Assembly (NCBI RefSeq): GCF_024158915.1
Contig: NZ_JAMZGF010000024.1
Location: forward strand, 1 to 64,000
Direction: 5' to 3'
Source of the DNA: Chryseobacterium sp. S0630
Lineage (GTDB): Bacteria; Bacteroidota; Bacteroidia; Flavobacteriales; Weeksellaceae
Length of the DNA stretch: 64,000 bases
The notes beneath the pieces are model-generated. The model worked only from the letters and a program-made list of their open reading frames with translations, searched no databases and was not told the DNA's origin. Positions 36,286-44,535 of this stretch are shown in pieces (position 1 is the first letter of the stretch; each line of letters starts with the position of its first letter). The position numbers were made by a program, and so were the translations under genes.

Positions 36286-36353
36286 AGCTTTGGTTAAAAC
36301 CGAATGAATATTGATTTATTTGATAAGCGGGCTAAAGCCCACTCCTACTGAAT
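36286..36353. repeat. GGCTAAAGCC intergenic repeat, copy 2
   Basis: Second copy of the element at 28338-28403: a GCTTTGGTTAAAACC box, an AT-rich spacer, the hairpin GGGC-TAAA-GCCC (36329-36340) and the end TCCTACTGAAT. It is followed from about 36400 to 36470 by degenerate ACTCGAATCCCGAAA-like units, as after copy 1. Confidence 0.8.
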
Positions 36354-36394
36354 ATTAAATGTTGACTACAGAGAATATTGAAATTAAAGTATAA

Positions 36395-36480
36395 AATATA
36401 AATTCCAAAACCAAGTTCCCAAAACTCAAACCTCAAAACACGAAACTCGAATCCCGAAAACACGCAACTCATCATTCATA
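36395..36480. repeat. Degenerate short-period repeat tract
   Basis: Units such as AAACTCAAACC, AAACACGAAACTCG and AATCCCGAAAACACG recur imperfectly. The tract matches in character the one following repeat copy 1 at 28404. There is no gene in 36143-36490. Confidence 0.5.
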
Positions 36481-36490
36481 ATTTATAATT

Positions 36491-36817
36491 TCAAAGGTAT
36501 TTTCTGAAGTTCCAGAATTTTCTTTTTTTAAGGTAATTCAGGTTATTTTCATTAGTGTAGGCTTCTCTTTCAAAGGAAATTCTTCTGTAAGCAAGGTAGC
36601 CGTCTTTGAGTTTGAAAAACCAGTAATAATATTCAATAACATAGAAAATGTAGAAGAAAATAATGAGCATTTCCAGTTGTTGCCGTAAATGGATTTTTTC
36701 GTGATTGATCAATACATTATTTTCCTTATCTTCGGGTTTCCTAATGAAGATAAAGGGAAAGAGAGCAATGCCATTAATTTTTAATTTTTTTAAGGGCTTT
36801 TGGCATACAATTATCAT
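36491..36817 (-). CDS. Conserved hypothetical membrane protein with HEKIH motif
   Basis: The function of this protein of about 109 residues is unknown to me. It has a short basic N-terminus with K-I-N-G-I-A-L-F-P-F, an H-E-K-I-H motif around residue 40, a hydrophobic aromatic helix (about 47-68) and a basic C-terminal tail with R-I-S-F-E-R-E-A-Y. His-Glu-x-x-His plus a later Glu suggests a minimal membrane-metallopeptidase-like site, as in M56/BlaR1-type proteins, but the rest of that domain is absent. An upstream in-frame ATG at 36850 is possible. The lower start matches the conserved-looking part. Confidence 0.6.
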   Translation of the reverse strand: MIIVCQKPLKKLKINGIALFPFIFIRKPEDKENNVLINHEKIHLRQQLEMLIIFFYIFYVIEYYYWFFKLKDGYLAYRRISFEREAYTNENNLNYLKKRKFWNFRKYL

Positions 36818-36854
36818 AGTAACAAATATAAAAAGTTTTTTGACTAGCATTTAA

Positions 36855-37037
<183 letters not shown>

Positions 37038-37042
37038 ATAAA

Positions 37043-37570
37043 ATGAAAAAATATATTTTTATTTTGTTGGCATCTGCTACTTTAGGCTTAACTTCTTGTA
37101 GCCCATTTCAGGTACGTTCAGATTATGCTGAAACCGCCAATTTCAATTCTTATAAAACGTATAAAATAAGAATTGATGATCTGAAACTGAATGATATTGA
37201 TAAAGACAGAGTGCTGAATGAACTGTCGAGACAGCTTCAGAGCAAAGGACTTCAGTCCGGAGAAAACCCTGATCTGATTATCAACGTAAAAGCAAATCAT
37301 AAAAAAATCACTGACATCAATTCTTCTTCTCCTTACGGAATGTGGGGATGGGGCGGACCATTCGGATGGGGTGTTGGCATGAACAGAACATGGACAACGA
37401 ACTATAACGAAGGCGCTCTGATTGTTGATCTTATTGATGCAAGAAGCAACAAATTGGTTTGGCAGGGTATCGGAAGCGGAATTTCTGTAGATTCTCCAAA
37501 AGCAAAACAGAGACAGATTCCTGAGATTATGGCTGAGATTATGAAAAATTATCCACCACAAAGAAAATAA
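37043..37570 (+). CDS. DUF4136-type lipoprotein
   Basis: The protein has 175 residues. The signal peptide has lipobox L-T-S-C (Cys19). The mature part starts with a V-R-S-D-Y segment and a F-N-S-Y-K-T-Y-K-I-R motif typical of DUF4136 proteins, then a Gly/Trp-rich loop (about 107-122) and a final helix with Q-R-Q-I-P-E-I-M-A-E-I-M. The function is unknown, and the protein is probably an envelope lipoprotein. It follows the DUF5522-like gene by 5 nt and ends at a strong terminator. Confidence 0.85.
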   Translation: MKKYIFILLASATLGLTSCSPFQVRSDYAETANFNSYKTYKIRIDDLKLNDIDKDRVLNELSRQLQSKGLQSGENPDLIINVKANHKKITDINSSSPYGMWGWGGPFGWGVGMNRTWTTNYNEGALIVDLIDARSNKLVWQGIGSGISVDSPKAKQRQIPEIMAEIMKNYPPQRK

Positions 37571-37591
37571 GATTTAAGTCATCCATTATAT

Positions 37592-37619
37592 AGCCGGTAT
37601 TTTGTACCGGCTTTTTTTA
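37592..37619 (+). terminator. Terminator after the DUF4136 gene
   Basis: AGCCGGTA (37592-37599) pairs perfectly with TACCGGCT (37605-37612), followed by seven T. Confidence 0.88.
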
Positions 37620-37700
37620 TGTTGGCTGTTTTCTCCAATAATATGGGCGTTCTCAGATTAGGCTTTTTGGGATTTTAATGAACTGAGTAATAAGTTTTAA

Positions 37701-37766
37701 GTTTTGGCTGAAGCCCTATGGATTTTAATTTATATGATGAATGGGCTAAAGCCCATTCCTATTGAA
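37701..37766. repeat. GGCTAAAGCC intergenic repeat, copy 3
   Basis: Third copy of the element: a GTTTTGGCTGAAGCC box, an AT-rich spacer, the hairpin ATGGGC-TAAA-GCCCAT (37741-37756) and the end TCCTATTGAAT. It is followed at 37801-37821 by three exact tandem copies of the 7-mer ACTCATT. Confidence 0.82.
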
Positions 37767-37800
37767 TTAAAAACATATACCGATATTTGATCACAGCATT

Positions 37801-37821
37801 ACTCATTACTCATTACTCATT
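37801..37821. repeat. Tandem ACTCATT x3
   Basis: Three perfect 7-bp units, preceded by a partial CATT, lie downstream of repeat copy 3 and about 100 bp before the endonuclease gene. The rest of 37767-37919 is AT-rich leader with no other gene. Confidence 0.8.
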
Positions 37822-37919
37822 ATGTATAGCATACAGTGCATTCAAAATTAACAATTTTGTAATTTTTTATTCACAAAAATTGTGGTATTCTTGCTGAAAC
37901 TTTATATTAAATATTAATT

Positions 37920-39710
37920 ATGAAAAAAATCATTTTATTTTCTGTATTTGCAGGACTAGCCCACGCTCAGGCTCCTGCAGGATACTACAATTCTGCCAAT
38001 GGACTGAGTGGCGCAGCACTGAAAACGGAATTAAGCAGTATTATCACCAACGGACATATGGATAGAGGTTACAGTGGACTTTGGACAGCGTACAAAACCA
38101 CTGATATTGATAAAGACTACGAAAATGACGGGACTATCCTTGATATTTATTCTGAAAAGCCTGCAGGTAGTGATCCTTACACCTATACTCCAGGATCTGA
38201 TCAGTGTGGAACGTATTCTACTGAAGGAAATTGTTATAACAGAGAACATATTGTTCCTCAAAGTCTTTTTAATCAGGCTTCACCAATGGTTGCGGATATT
38301 CACTTTATCAGAGCTACAGACGGTAAGGTAAATGGGATGAGAAGTAACTATCCTTTTGGAAAGGTAGGAAGTGCTACTTTTACTTCACTGAATGGATCAA
38401 AGCTTGGAACTTCTGCTTCTTCAGGATATTCAGGAACGGTATTTGAGCCGATTGATGAATTTAAAGGAGATGTGGCGCGTATGATTTTTTATTTCGTAAC
38501 ACGTTACCAAAGCAAGCTTTCAACGTTTTCATCAGGAAATATGTTAGGAAGTTCTACTTTCCCGGGATTACAGACTTGGGAACTGAATGTTCTACTGGCA
38601 TGGCATAATCAGGATCCTGTTTCTCAGGCTGAGATCAAAAGAAATAATGCTTCATATACTTTCCAGGGGAATAGAAACCCTTTCATAGACAACCCGAATT
38701 ATGTTAACCTTATCTGGGGTTCTCAGCAGCCTTCAGGTGACACTCAGGCACCTACTGCGGCGACAGGTCTGAATGTTTCAGGAACAACTTCAAGCAGCAT
38801 TTCTCTTTCATGGAATGCTTCTACCGATAACGTAGGCGTAACAGCTTATAATGTTTACATGAACGGAAGTCTGCAAACTACTACGGGTTCAACTTCTACA
38901 ACCATTTCAGGACTTACTCCTTCCACAACTTACAGTTTCTACGTGGTAGCGAAGGACGCAGCTGGAAATTCTTCATCGAATAGTTCAACGGTTTCCGGTA
39001 CTACTAATTCAGGAGGTACTACTCCAGGAACGAACTGTGCCAATGAAAATTTTGAAACAATCCCTGCAGCCAATTCTACGTATACAACCAGAACATGGAG
39101 CAACGGAGGTATTTCCTGGACAGCAACGGATGCAAGAACAGATCAAACTATTAACAATAAAGCGATTACGGTAAGAAACGGTTCTTTAACTTCCGGAAGC
39201 TCTGCGAATGGTATTGGATCTTTAACAGTGACTACACAACTTAAATTCTCAGGAACAAATGGTACTTTTGATGTAAAAGTAAACGGAACTACCGTAGGAA
39301 CCATTCCTTACAGTACTTCATCTACAACTACGACCATTAACAATATCAACGTTTCCGGGAATGTAGTGGTAAGTCTGGTTAATAGTTCTGCAAGTAACAG
39401 AGTGGCTATTGATGATCTTGCATGGACATGTTATTCCGGATCAAGTGCAAGAATGGCTCAAAGTACAGCTACTGAAACAACTTCTAACAGTTTTAAAATT
39501 TCTCCAAACCCTATTACCAACCAGGAAATTTTTGTAAAAGGAGATCTTCAGAAGGTAAAAAAAGCTGAGATTTATAATCTTCAGGGGAAAACTCTTCAGA
39601 CGATTGACCAACCTTTCAGAAATGGAAATTCTATTAAAACAAGAAATCTTGGTCAAGGAGTTTATATTTTGAAGCTGGATCAGGTGACGATGCAGTTTCT
39701 TGTAAAATAA
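37920..39710 (+). CDS. Secreted endonuclease I family protein with fn3 domain and T9SS tail
   Basis: The protein has 596 residues. A signal peptide (about 1-17, A-Q-A) leads to an endonuclease I/NucM domain (about 20-270). Its H-N-H-like site is in C-Y-N-R-E-H-I-V-P-Q-S, with D-I-H-F-I-R and N-x-x-R-S-N-Y-P-F-G further on. A fibronectin type III domain (about 278-362) and a Ser/Thr-rich beta domain follow. The C-terminal 75 residues form a type A T9SS sorting signal (I-S-P-N-P and G-V-Y-I-L-K-L). The enzyme should be exported through the outer membrane to degrade external nucleic acid. Confidence 0.93.
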   Translation: MKKIILFSVFAGLAHAQAPAGYYNSANGLSGAALKTELSSIITNGHMDRGYSGLWTAYKTTDIDKDYENDGTILDIYSEKPAGSDPYTYTPGSDQCGTYSTEGNCYNREHIVPQSLFNQASPMVADIHFIRATDGKVNGMRSNYPFGKVGSATFTSLNGSKLGTSASSGYSGTVFEPIDEFKGDVARMIFYFVTRYQSKLSTFSSGNMLGSSTFPGLQTWELNVLLAWHNQDPVSQAEIKRNNASYTFQGNRNPFIDNPNYVNLIWGSQQPSGDTQAPTAATGLNVSGTTSSSISLSWNASTDNVGVTAYNVYMNGSLQTTTGSTSTTISGLTPSTTYSFYVVAKDAAGNSSSNSSTVSGTTNSGGTTPGTNCANENFETIPAANSTYTTRTWSNGGISWTATDARTDQTINNKAITVRNGSLTSGSSANGIGSLTVTTQLKFSGTNGTFDVKVNGTTVGTIPYSTSSTTTTINNINVSGNVVVSLVNSSASNRVAIDDLAWTCYSGSSARMAQSTATETTSNSFKISPNPITNQEIFVKGDLQKVKKAEIYNLQGKTLQTIDQPFRNGNSIKTRNLGQGVYILKLDQVTMQFLVK

Positions 39711-39733
39711 TTCAAATACTGATTTGATATAAA

Positions 39734-39767
39734 AATGCCGGTTCTTTTTGGACCGGCATTTATTTTT
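39734..39767 (+). terminator. Terminator after the endonuclease gene
   Basis: AATGCCGGT (39734-39742) pairs perfectly with ACCGGCATT (39752-39760) and is followed by a T-rich run. Confidence 0.88.
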
Positions 39768-39894
39768 TTAAACTCTTGCAGATTTTGCTGATTGAGCAGA
39801 TATTTTATTTTTCTAATGTTTTATTTTAGAGGGCAAAGAGGAATCAACCAAGTGATTTGACTAAGCGAATGTCCTAATTTCTTTGCTATATTCT

Positions 39895-40614
39895 TTAGTT
39901 CAGGGAGATTTTATCCAAATCCGGATAGCCTGATCCTTTCAGAAGGTCTTTCCATTCTTTATTTTTGAATACGAAGAGATTGCAACGGTATTCGTCCGGT
40001 TTATTATCTATTTTGGTTTCGCAATAGTAATAGAGCATATCTCTGTTTCTCCAGATGGCCACTTCCTGTCTGAATTTATTATGAGTCTGAATGATCTCAT
40101 TGTCTTTAACTTCAGATTCAAATCCTTCACGGATGGTATCAAAGCAAGGTTTCTGAAGTGTTTTATTCAGATTATCCAGGAGTGCTGTTTTTTCCTGCTC
40201 TGTATAGATATCAAGCTGATACATTCCCAGCTCATCTTCTTTTTCGTTAGCAAGCGGGCCTATTTCCTGATCTACTTTTCCAAAATGCAAAAGGACTTTA
40301 TTGATATTTTTATTATTCTTTCCTTCTAAATCTATCCCGTTAAAATGTAATAATTCTTTTGATGAAAAAGCCAGCTTTTCATTTCCGATCAGCGTAACGT
40401 CAGTGGTACGTACAGCATCCTTAGCCGTTGCTCCGGCAGATTTTAGGATTTCATTGATATTTTGTCCTACAGCAACTTTAGCAAGATTGAAGGGTTCTGT
40501 CTGAGTACTTCCCTGTGTTTCAACTAAAGACTCAGTCTCTTTATTTTTCTGATGGCCGCATGAAGCAATTGCCAAACAGACCATTGGTATTACTATATAT
40601 TTCAATCTTTTCAT
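39895..40614 (-). CDS. Hypothetical lipoprotein
   Basis: This 239-residue protein has a signal peptide and lipobox I-A-S-C (Cys19). The mature sequence has a Q-N-I-N-E-I-L-K-S-A-G-A segment and a mostly mixed alpha/beta remainder with two Cys (about residues 154 and 196). I recognise no family. It is the last gene of the long minus-strand run that begins with VgrG, 106 bp after another lipoprotein gene that shares the leading pattern of a V-G-Q-N or L-G-E-D segment after the lipobox. It may be an immunity protein, by position only. Confidence 0.65.
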   Translation of the reverse strand: MKRLKYIVIPMVCLAIASCGHQKNKETESLVETQGSTQTEPFNLAKVAVGQNINEILKSAGATAKDAVRTTDVTLIGNEKLAFSSKELLHFNGIDLEGKNNKNINKVLLHFGKVDQEIGPLANEKEDELGMYQLDIYTEQEKTALLDNLNKTLQKPCFDTIREGFESEVKDNEIIQTHNKFRQEVAIWRNRDMLYYYCETKIDNKPDEYRCNLFVFKNKEWKDLLKGSGYPDLDKISLN

Positions 40615-40720
40615 AATGTTAGTGTTAGTATGCAGTTATCAATAATAGAACAGAAAAAAATTGATTCAAGTATCCACAGATGCTTTTTTATTTATTGCTT
40701 TCTGTTTTCAAACCCTGTAT

Positions 40721-41374
40721 TTAGTTCATATATTTATACCATGGAGAAGCAGGAGGTGTAGGATATTTCAATCCAAAAACTGCATTATTACGGTAAGCAT
40801 CTTTAGTCACAGAAATGTATTTATTTCTTATTTTCCCATCATCTTCAATAGAGATACTTAATATGGAATAGTTTTTCCCGTCATCCCAGAAGAAAGAAGT
40901 AGGATAGGTAAAGGAATTTTTCTCATTTTGATTCCAAGACACTTTTTCCGGAGAAAGTTTTTTAAGCTTTTCAAAAATAGGTTTTACCAGTTTAGCATCT
41001 ACTGTTGCTTTATCAGTAATAGAAGCGGTAGGATTCCCATTCTTTTTTACTATTTTTTCTACAAATTCCAAAGAATATTTTTCGGCAGCATTGGTGTCCA
41101 GAGCTCCTACTTTTCCTTTGTATACGGTAATCCTTGTACCCATGGTATGATCTAATGGTATATTTCCATAGGTTACTCCTTTGTTTTCATCAGCATAATA
41201 TTGAATGATATCGGCTTTTGCAGCATCTTTCAGAAATAAGTCTTTGTTTTCAAAATCATACTTCTTGGCATCTTCACCTAAGGAAACGGATGACAGATCA
41301 AATGATTTATTTCCACAACAGATATTGATCAATACTACAAAAATCAATACCAGCACTCTTGCTTTTTTCATCAT
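40721..41374 (-). CDS. Hypothetical lipoprotein
   Basis: This 217-residue protein has a hydrophobic signal ending I-N-I-C-C-G, a probable lipobox. The mature part begins S-F-D-L-S-S-V-S-L-G-E-D and continues as a mixed alpha/beta domain, similar in plan to the lipoproteins at 39895 and 43938. No family is recognised. It lies 17 nt downstream of a small membrane protein gene in the type VI cargo run. Several such related lipoproteins in one cluster suggest envelope immunity or scaffolding roles, which is inference. Confidence 0.6.
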   Translation of the reverse strand: MMKKARVLVLIFVVLINICCGNKSFDLSSVSLGEDAKKYDFENKDLFLKDAAKADIIQYYADENKGVTYGNIPLDHTMGTRITVYKGKVGALDTNAAEKYSLEFVEKIVKKNGNPTASITDKATVDAKLVKPIFEKLKKLSPEKVSWNQNEKNSFTYPTSFFWDDGKNYSILSISIEDDGKIRNKYISVTKDAYRNNAVFGLKYPTPPASPWYKYMN

Positions 41375-41391
41375 GTTATATTTTTCTAAAA

Positions 41392-41769
41392 TTACTGATT
41401 TTGTCTTTCCTTAATTATTTTAGACCAATCACTAAACATTTTGGTGATAGTATTAGCATTGATTAAACTGAAAAAAAACATTCCCATAAGTATCGTAAGC
41501 CAGCAATAGGTCAGCTTCACTCCATTTTTATCGGTAATAAAGAAAAGGATAAATATGGTGAGTGTTCCTACTATAAATGTAAAAAGCAAAGTATACATCA
41601 ATACATGAATGATGTACATATTGAATTTCAGCTTTCTAAAGATCCATCCTATCACTGCCATCGGAATAAGCAGCAAAATGGGTACTAACATCGCTCCGAA
41701 AATGGTTGCTTCCGGGTAAGCAGCTATTTTGTCTTCTAATCCGAAAAAAGTATTAAAACTGAACTCCAT
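41392..41769 (-). CDS. Hypothetical three-helix membrane protein
   Basis: This 125-residue protein has three hydrophobic helices at about 23-44, 52-76 and 88-108. No signal peptide or motif is recognised. It overlaps the end of the LemA gene by 17 nt, so it is translationally linked to LemA and the GIDE-domain protein. The three together probably form one inner-membrane unit. Confidence 0.65.
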   Translation of the reverse strand: MEFSFNTFFGLEDKIAAYPEATIFGAMLVPILLLIPMAVIGWIFRKLKFNMYIIHVLMYTLLFTFIVGTLTIFILFFITDKNGVKLTYCWLTILMGMFFFSLINANTITKMFSDWSKIIKERQNQ

Positions 41770-42313
41770 TATATTGTTTTTCAGAATCTGTTATTTCCAG
41801 TAGTGTTTTGTCTTTATATGCCAATATTTTTGCCAGTATCACATTGGGAAATTCATGAATTCCGATATTATAAAGATTTACACTGTCATTGAAAAATTCT
41901 CTTCTGTCTGCTATTTTGTTCTCCAGGTCGGAAATTCTTTTCTGCAGTTCAAGAAAATTATTATTAGATTTCAGCTCTGGATAGTTTTCGGAAACTGCAA
42001 AGAATGAGGAAAGCGCTTTTGAGGTTTCATTGGCAATCTCGGTTCTTTTATTGGCATCAGTACTGTTATTGTAAAAAGTTCTGAGCTCTGTAAGGCGGGA
42101 AAGAAGCTTTTCTTCATAGTTCATAAAGTGTTTGGCAACGGTGACAAGATTGGGAATCTCATCTGCGCGTTGTTTCAGCACTACATCAATATTTCCATAG
42201 GATTTATCAACATTAAATTTGAGCATGATCAACTTGTTGTACAGATTGATCAAAAAACTTATAATAACTACCCCAAGCAGGATAAGTAATATAATTGCAA
42301 CAGTCTGATTCAT
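41753..42313 (-). CDS. LemA family protein
   Basis: The protein has 186 residues. One N-terminal membrane helix (about 5-24) precedes a long helical coiled-coil body with the LemA pattern: N-V-D-K-S-Y-G-N-I-D-V-V-L-K-Q-R-A-D-E-I-P-N, then E-L-K-S-N-N-N-F-L-E-L-Q near residue 115. LemA proteins are envelope-associated with no settled activity. Its start codon overlaps the GIDE gene stop as TAATG, so the two are translationally coupled. This LemA-GIDE pairing recurs in bacteria. Confidence 0.92.
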   Translation of the reverse strand: MNQTVAIILLILLGVVIISFLINLYNKLIMLKFNVDKSYGNIDVVLKQRADEIPNLVTVAKHFMNYEEKLLSRLTELRTFYNNSTDANKRTEIANETSKALSSFFAVSENYPELKSNNNFLELQKRISDLENKIADRREFFNDSVNLYNIGIHEFPNVILAKILAYKDKTLLEITDSEKQYNGVQF

Positions 42314-43095
42314 TATTGTATAAGTATATAAATAATTATTAACAGGATAACTGAAAAGGTGAACATAAATGATCTCAACAATGGCTGATATTTATTCCAA
42401 ACCGTAATTCCTGATGATGAAGTAATCCCGAGGATTTTATAATGTTCATCTTTTCTGATGAAAGGGATTCCGTTTCTGGAATCGGCATAGCCCACCAAAA
42501 GCATCTTCTGACCATCTTTTAAAAGAGTTTCTTTGTACCTTTTACCGCCATGGCTGCTTACATTGGTTTCTTCCAATAAAACCAGCTCTATTCCTTCCGG
42601 TTCTACTTCTATGATTCCTGTGTCATCTTTTACCCGGAAGACATTGCATTTCGTTTCCCTGTGAATGGTTCTGTAACTTTCTTTACCGTCTGAATCTCTG
42701 TCAATATCTTCAATGGTATAATAATATCCGATGCAGGATTCATTATTTACTGGTGAAAATAAGGGATTCATCACCATTAATGTTCCTTCAATCTCTGCCA
42801 GTCCTTTTGCTACAGAATGGATCTTAGAGGTTGGCAGTGAGGATTGCAGGCGTAAAAAACGTTTTGAAGCAGTAGGCTTCATTAAAACAATAAAGATGAA
42901 AACAAAAAAAAGTAAAGGAAAAAAAACGAGGGCTTTTTCCGCATAGCTGTCATAATTATTGGAAATTTCAGAAGCATATTCATGCAGCGGCATTCTATCT
43001 TTGAAAATAATCCACAGAATAAAATAAATAAAGCCTGCAGCAATTATTCCTAAAATACTATATGCAATGTATGGTTTTCCCTTTTTTACTTCCAT
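42313..43095 (-). CDS. GIDE (MUL1-like) domain membrane protein
   Basis: The protein has 260 residues. Two N-terminal helices (about 10-30 and 52-72) and a C-terminal helix (about 236-256) flank a soluble domain (about 85-225). That domain reads like the GIDE domain of MUL1/MAPL-type membrane E3 ligases: a G-x-A-E-x-E-G-T-L segment, S-C-I-G-Y-Y-Y and a V-E-P-E-G motif. There is no RING finger, as usual in bacteria. It is coupled to LemA. The GIDE label rests on motif memory and context. Confidence 0.7.
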   Translation of the reverse strand: MEVKKGKPYIAYSILGIIAAGFIYFILWIIFKDRMPLHEYASEISNNYDSYAEKALVFFPLLFFVFIFIVLMKPTASKRFLRLQSSLPTSKIHSVAKGLAEIEGTLMVMNPLFSPVNNESCIGYYYTIEDIDRDSDGKESYRTIHRETKCNVFRVKDDTGIIEVEPEGIELVLLEETNVSSHGGKRYKETLLKDGQKMLLVGYADSRNGIPFIRKDEHYKILGITSSSGITVWNKYQPLLRSFMFTFSVILLIIIYILIQ

Positions 43096-43163
43096 CTATT
43101 TTATTCTAAAATCTGGTGGAAATATCTGAATTTTGTTTCAGTATTTCTTTCTATTAAAGATTG

Positions 43164-43934
43164 CTATATAATCTCAAACTCATCCTTCCCCTCTGGGATA
43201 TAAAATGTTATGGGCAGAACTAATTCCTCCTCACTTTCCGGATTTTCCAGACGTAATGCAGACATCATATCTGTACATTTTAACGCGGCCAACTTTCCAT
43301 ATGCTGAATATTCTACCTGAATATCATCCGGAAGGCTCTGTGCTTTGTATCCATTCTGCATATCCGAAATGATACTCTGCATCCTGCCTTCTGCCTGGCT
43401 TTTGCTAAGATACATGGCTAAAGCGTTATTATTTTCTCTTTTTTGATATTGTGCTATGAACGAACTGTAATTGCCGCCATTAATCAGCTTTATAATTTCG
43501 TTATACTTTCTGATTAGTTTTTCTTTAACGTCGAACTTAACGTCTTTAAGGTTCATTCCGTTTTGCCATGCCTCCAATTTATAAGGTACATCTGCTTCAA
43601 ATGTACTTGCATGTCCTATAAAAGGTATGTTTTTATCGGGTTTTTTGGTAAAATATTCATCAAACTGTTTTACAAAAGCGTATTCTCCGGAAGCCATATC
43701 ATAGAGATTCACTCTGTATCTTATGTAAGAATCTTCGTGTAACTCCTGATGCCCGTCCATGGGAAGTCCTTTCACTTCAATCGTTTGTTTACCTCCTTCC
43801 AGAATAAGATGATTGATGGGAAAATCTGATCGGGTTTGTCCCTCAATACTCAATGAAATTAATTCCACATCATTAATTTTGATCTGAAATGAACACATTA
43901 CCGCACTAAAATCTATTTCGTAATAAGGTTTCAT
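43164..43934 (-). CDS. Hypothetical protein of the T6SS cargo run
   Basis: This is a 256-residue soluble protein with no signal peptide and no recognised family. The N-terminal half is beta-rich, with a repeated strand pattern and an I-E-V-K-G-L-P-M-D-G-H-Q-E-L turn. A helical segment follows (about 135-200), and the C-terminus is beta-rich. It lies 3 nt downstream of the lipoprotein gene at 43938 and so belongs to the same operon as the OmpA-domain protein. Immunity or accessory functions are possible but unsupported by motifs. Confidence 0.6.
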   Translation of the reverse strand: MKPYYEIDFSAVMCSFQIKINDVELISLSIEGQTRSDFPINHLILEGGKQTIEVKGLPMDGHQELHEDSYIRYRVNLYDMASGEYAFVKQFDEYFTKKPDKNIPFIGHASTFEADVPYKLEAWQNGMNLKDVKFDVKEKLIRKYNEIIKLINGGNYSSFIAQYQKRENNNALAMYLSKSQAEGRMQSIISDMQNGYKAQSLPDDIQVEYSAYGKLAALKCTDMMSALRLENPESEEELVLPITFYIPEGKDEFEII

Positions 43935-43937
43935 TTT

Positions 43938-44525
43938 TTATTTTTTAGGATAAGCAAGGGTAAAACTGTCTAAGATGGAGAAAGTGCCGGCATCTGAAGA
44001 ATTCTCCACTCTGGTTCCTTTCTTTACTACAATCAGTTTGGTATTGGTATATTTTGTATTGTCCTGTGTCAGTTCCTGAGTTTGGGTTAAAAATATCCAT
44101 TTATTTTTAGCTGATGCATCCCAGAAATAAGCAATTCCTGTTTTATCAGTGGATCTTTTTTCCGGGTTACCATAGGTTTTAGTCAAATAATCAATCAGCT
44201 TTTTCCCTTCGTCTTCTTTAGCAAGGTTCAGTATAAATCCCAGATATTGATTATTCTGATAAGAGTTTACAAAAAGCGCAAGGTTGTTGTTGGAATAATC
44301 ATATCCTTTGGGTACGGTATATTCGGAAAATGATACTGTTCCCAGCTTATAGTTTTTAATATCAGCCTGTTTATATGATAATAACCCGTAATTGGCTTCT
44401 GTTTCTTTTTCTCCCTTCGTAATATTATCCGATACTTTTTTATCAAATTTTAAAGATTCCAGATCGGTTTGTCCGTTGCAGGACACAATAGCCAAAAAGC
44501 TAAATAATAAGATAAGATTTTTCAT
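43938..44525 (-). CDS. Hypothetical lipoprotein following the OmpA-domain gene
   Basis: This protein has 195 residues from the ATG at 44525, which directly opens a lipoprotein signal with lipobox I-V-S-C. An in-frame ATG six codons upstream would overlap the preceding gene by 8 nt. The mature protein is about 180 residues of mixed alpha/beta character with an L-G-F-I-L-N-L segment. No family is recognised. Its position directly after the 930-residue OmpA-domain gene is that of a periplasmic immunity protein, which is inference. Confidence 0.65.
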   Translation of the reverse strand: MKNLILLFSFLAIVSCNGQTDLESLKFDKKVSDNITKGEKETEANYGLLSYKQADIKNYKLGTVSFSEYTVPKGYDYSNNNLALFVNSYQNNQYLGFILNLAKEDEGKKLIDYLTKTYGNPEKRSTDKTGIAYFWDASAKNKWIFLTQTQELTQDNTKYTNTKLIVVKKGTRVENSSDAGTFSILDSFTLAYPKK

Positions 44526-44535
44526 TGTATGAATA

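Noticed and set aside
37801..37821. Possible CRISPR or satellite array
   Set aside because: It has only three 7-bp units with no spacers, too short for either; it is recorded as a simple tandem repeat.
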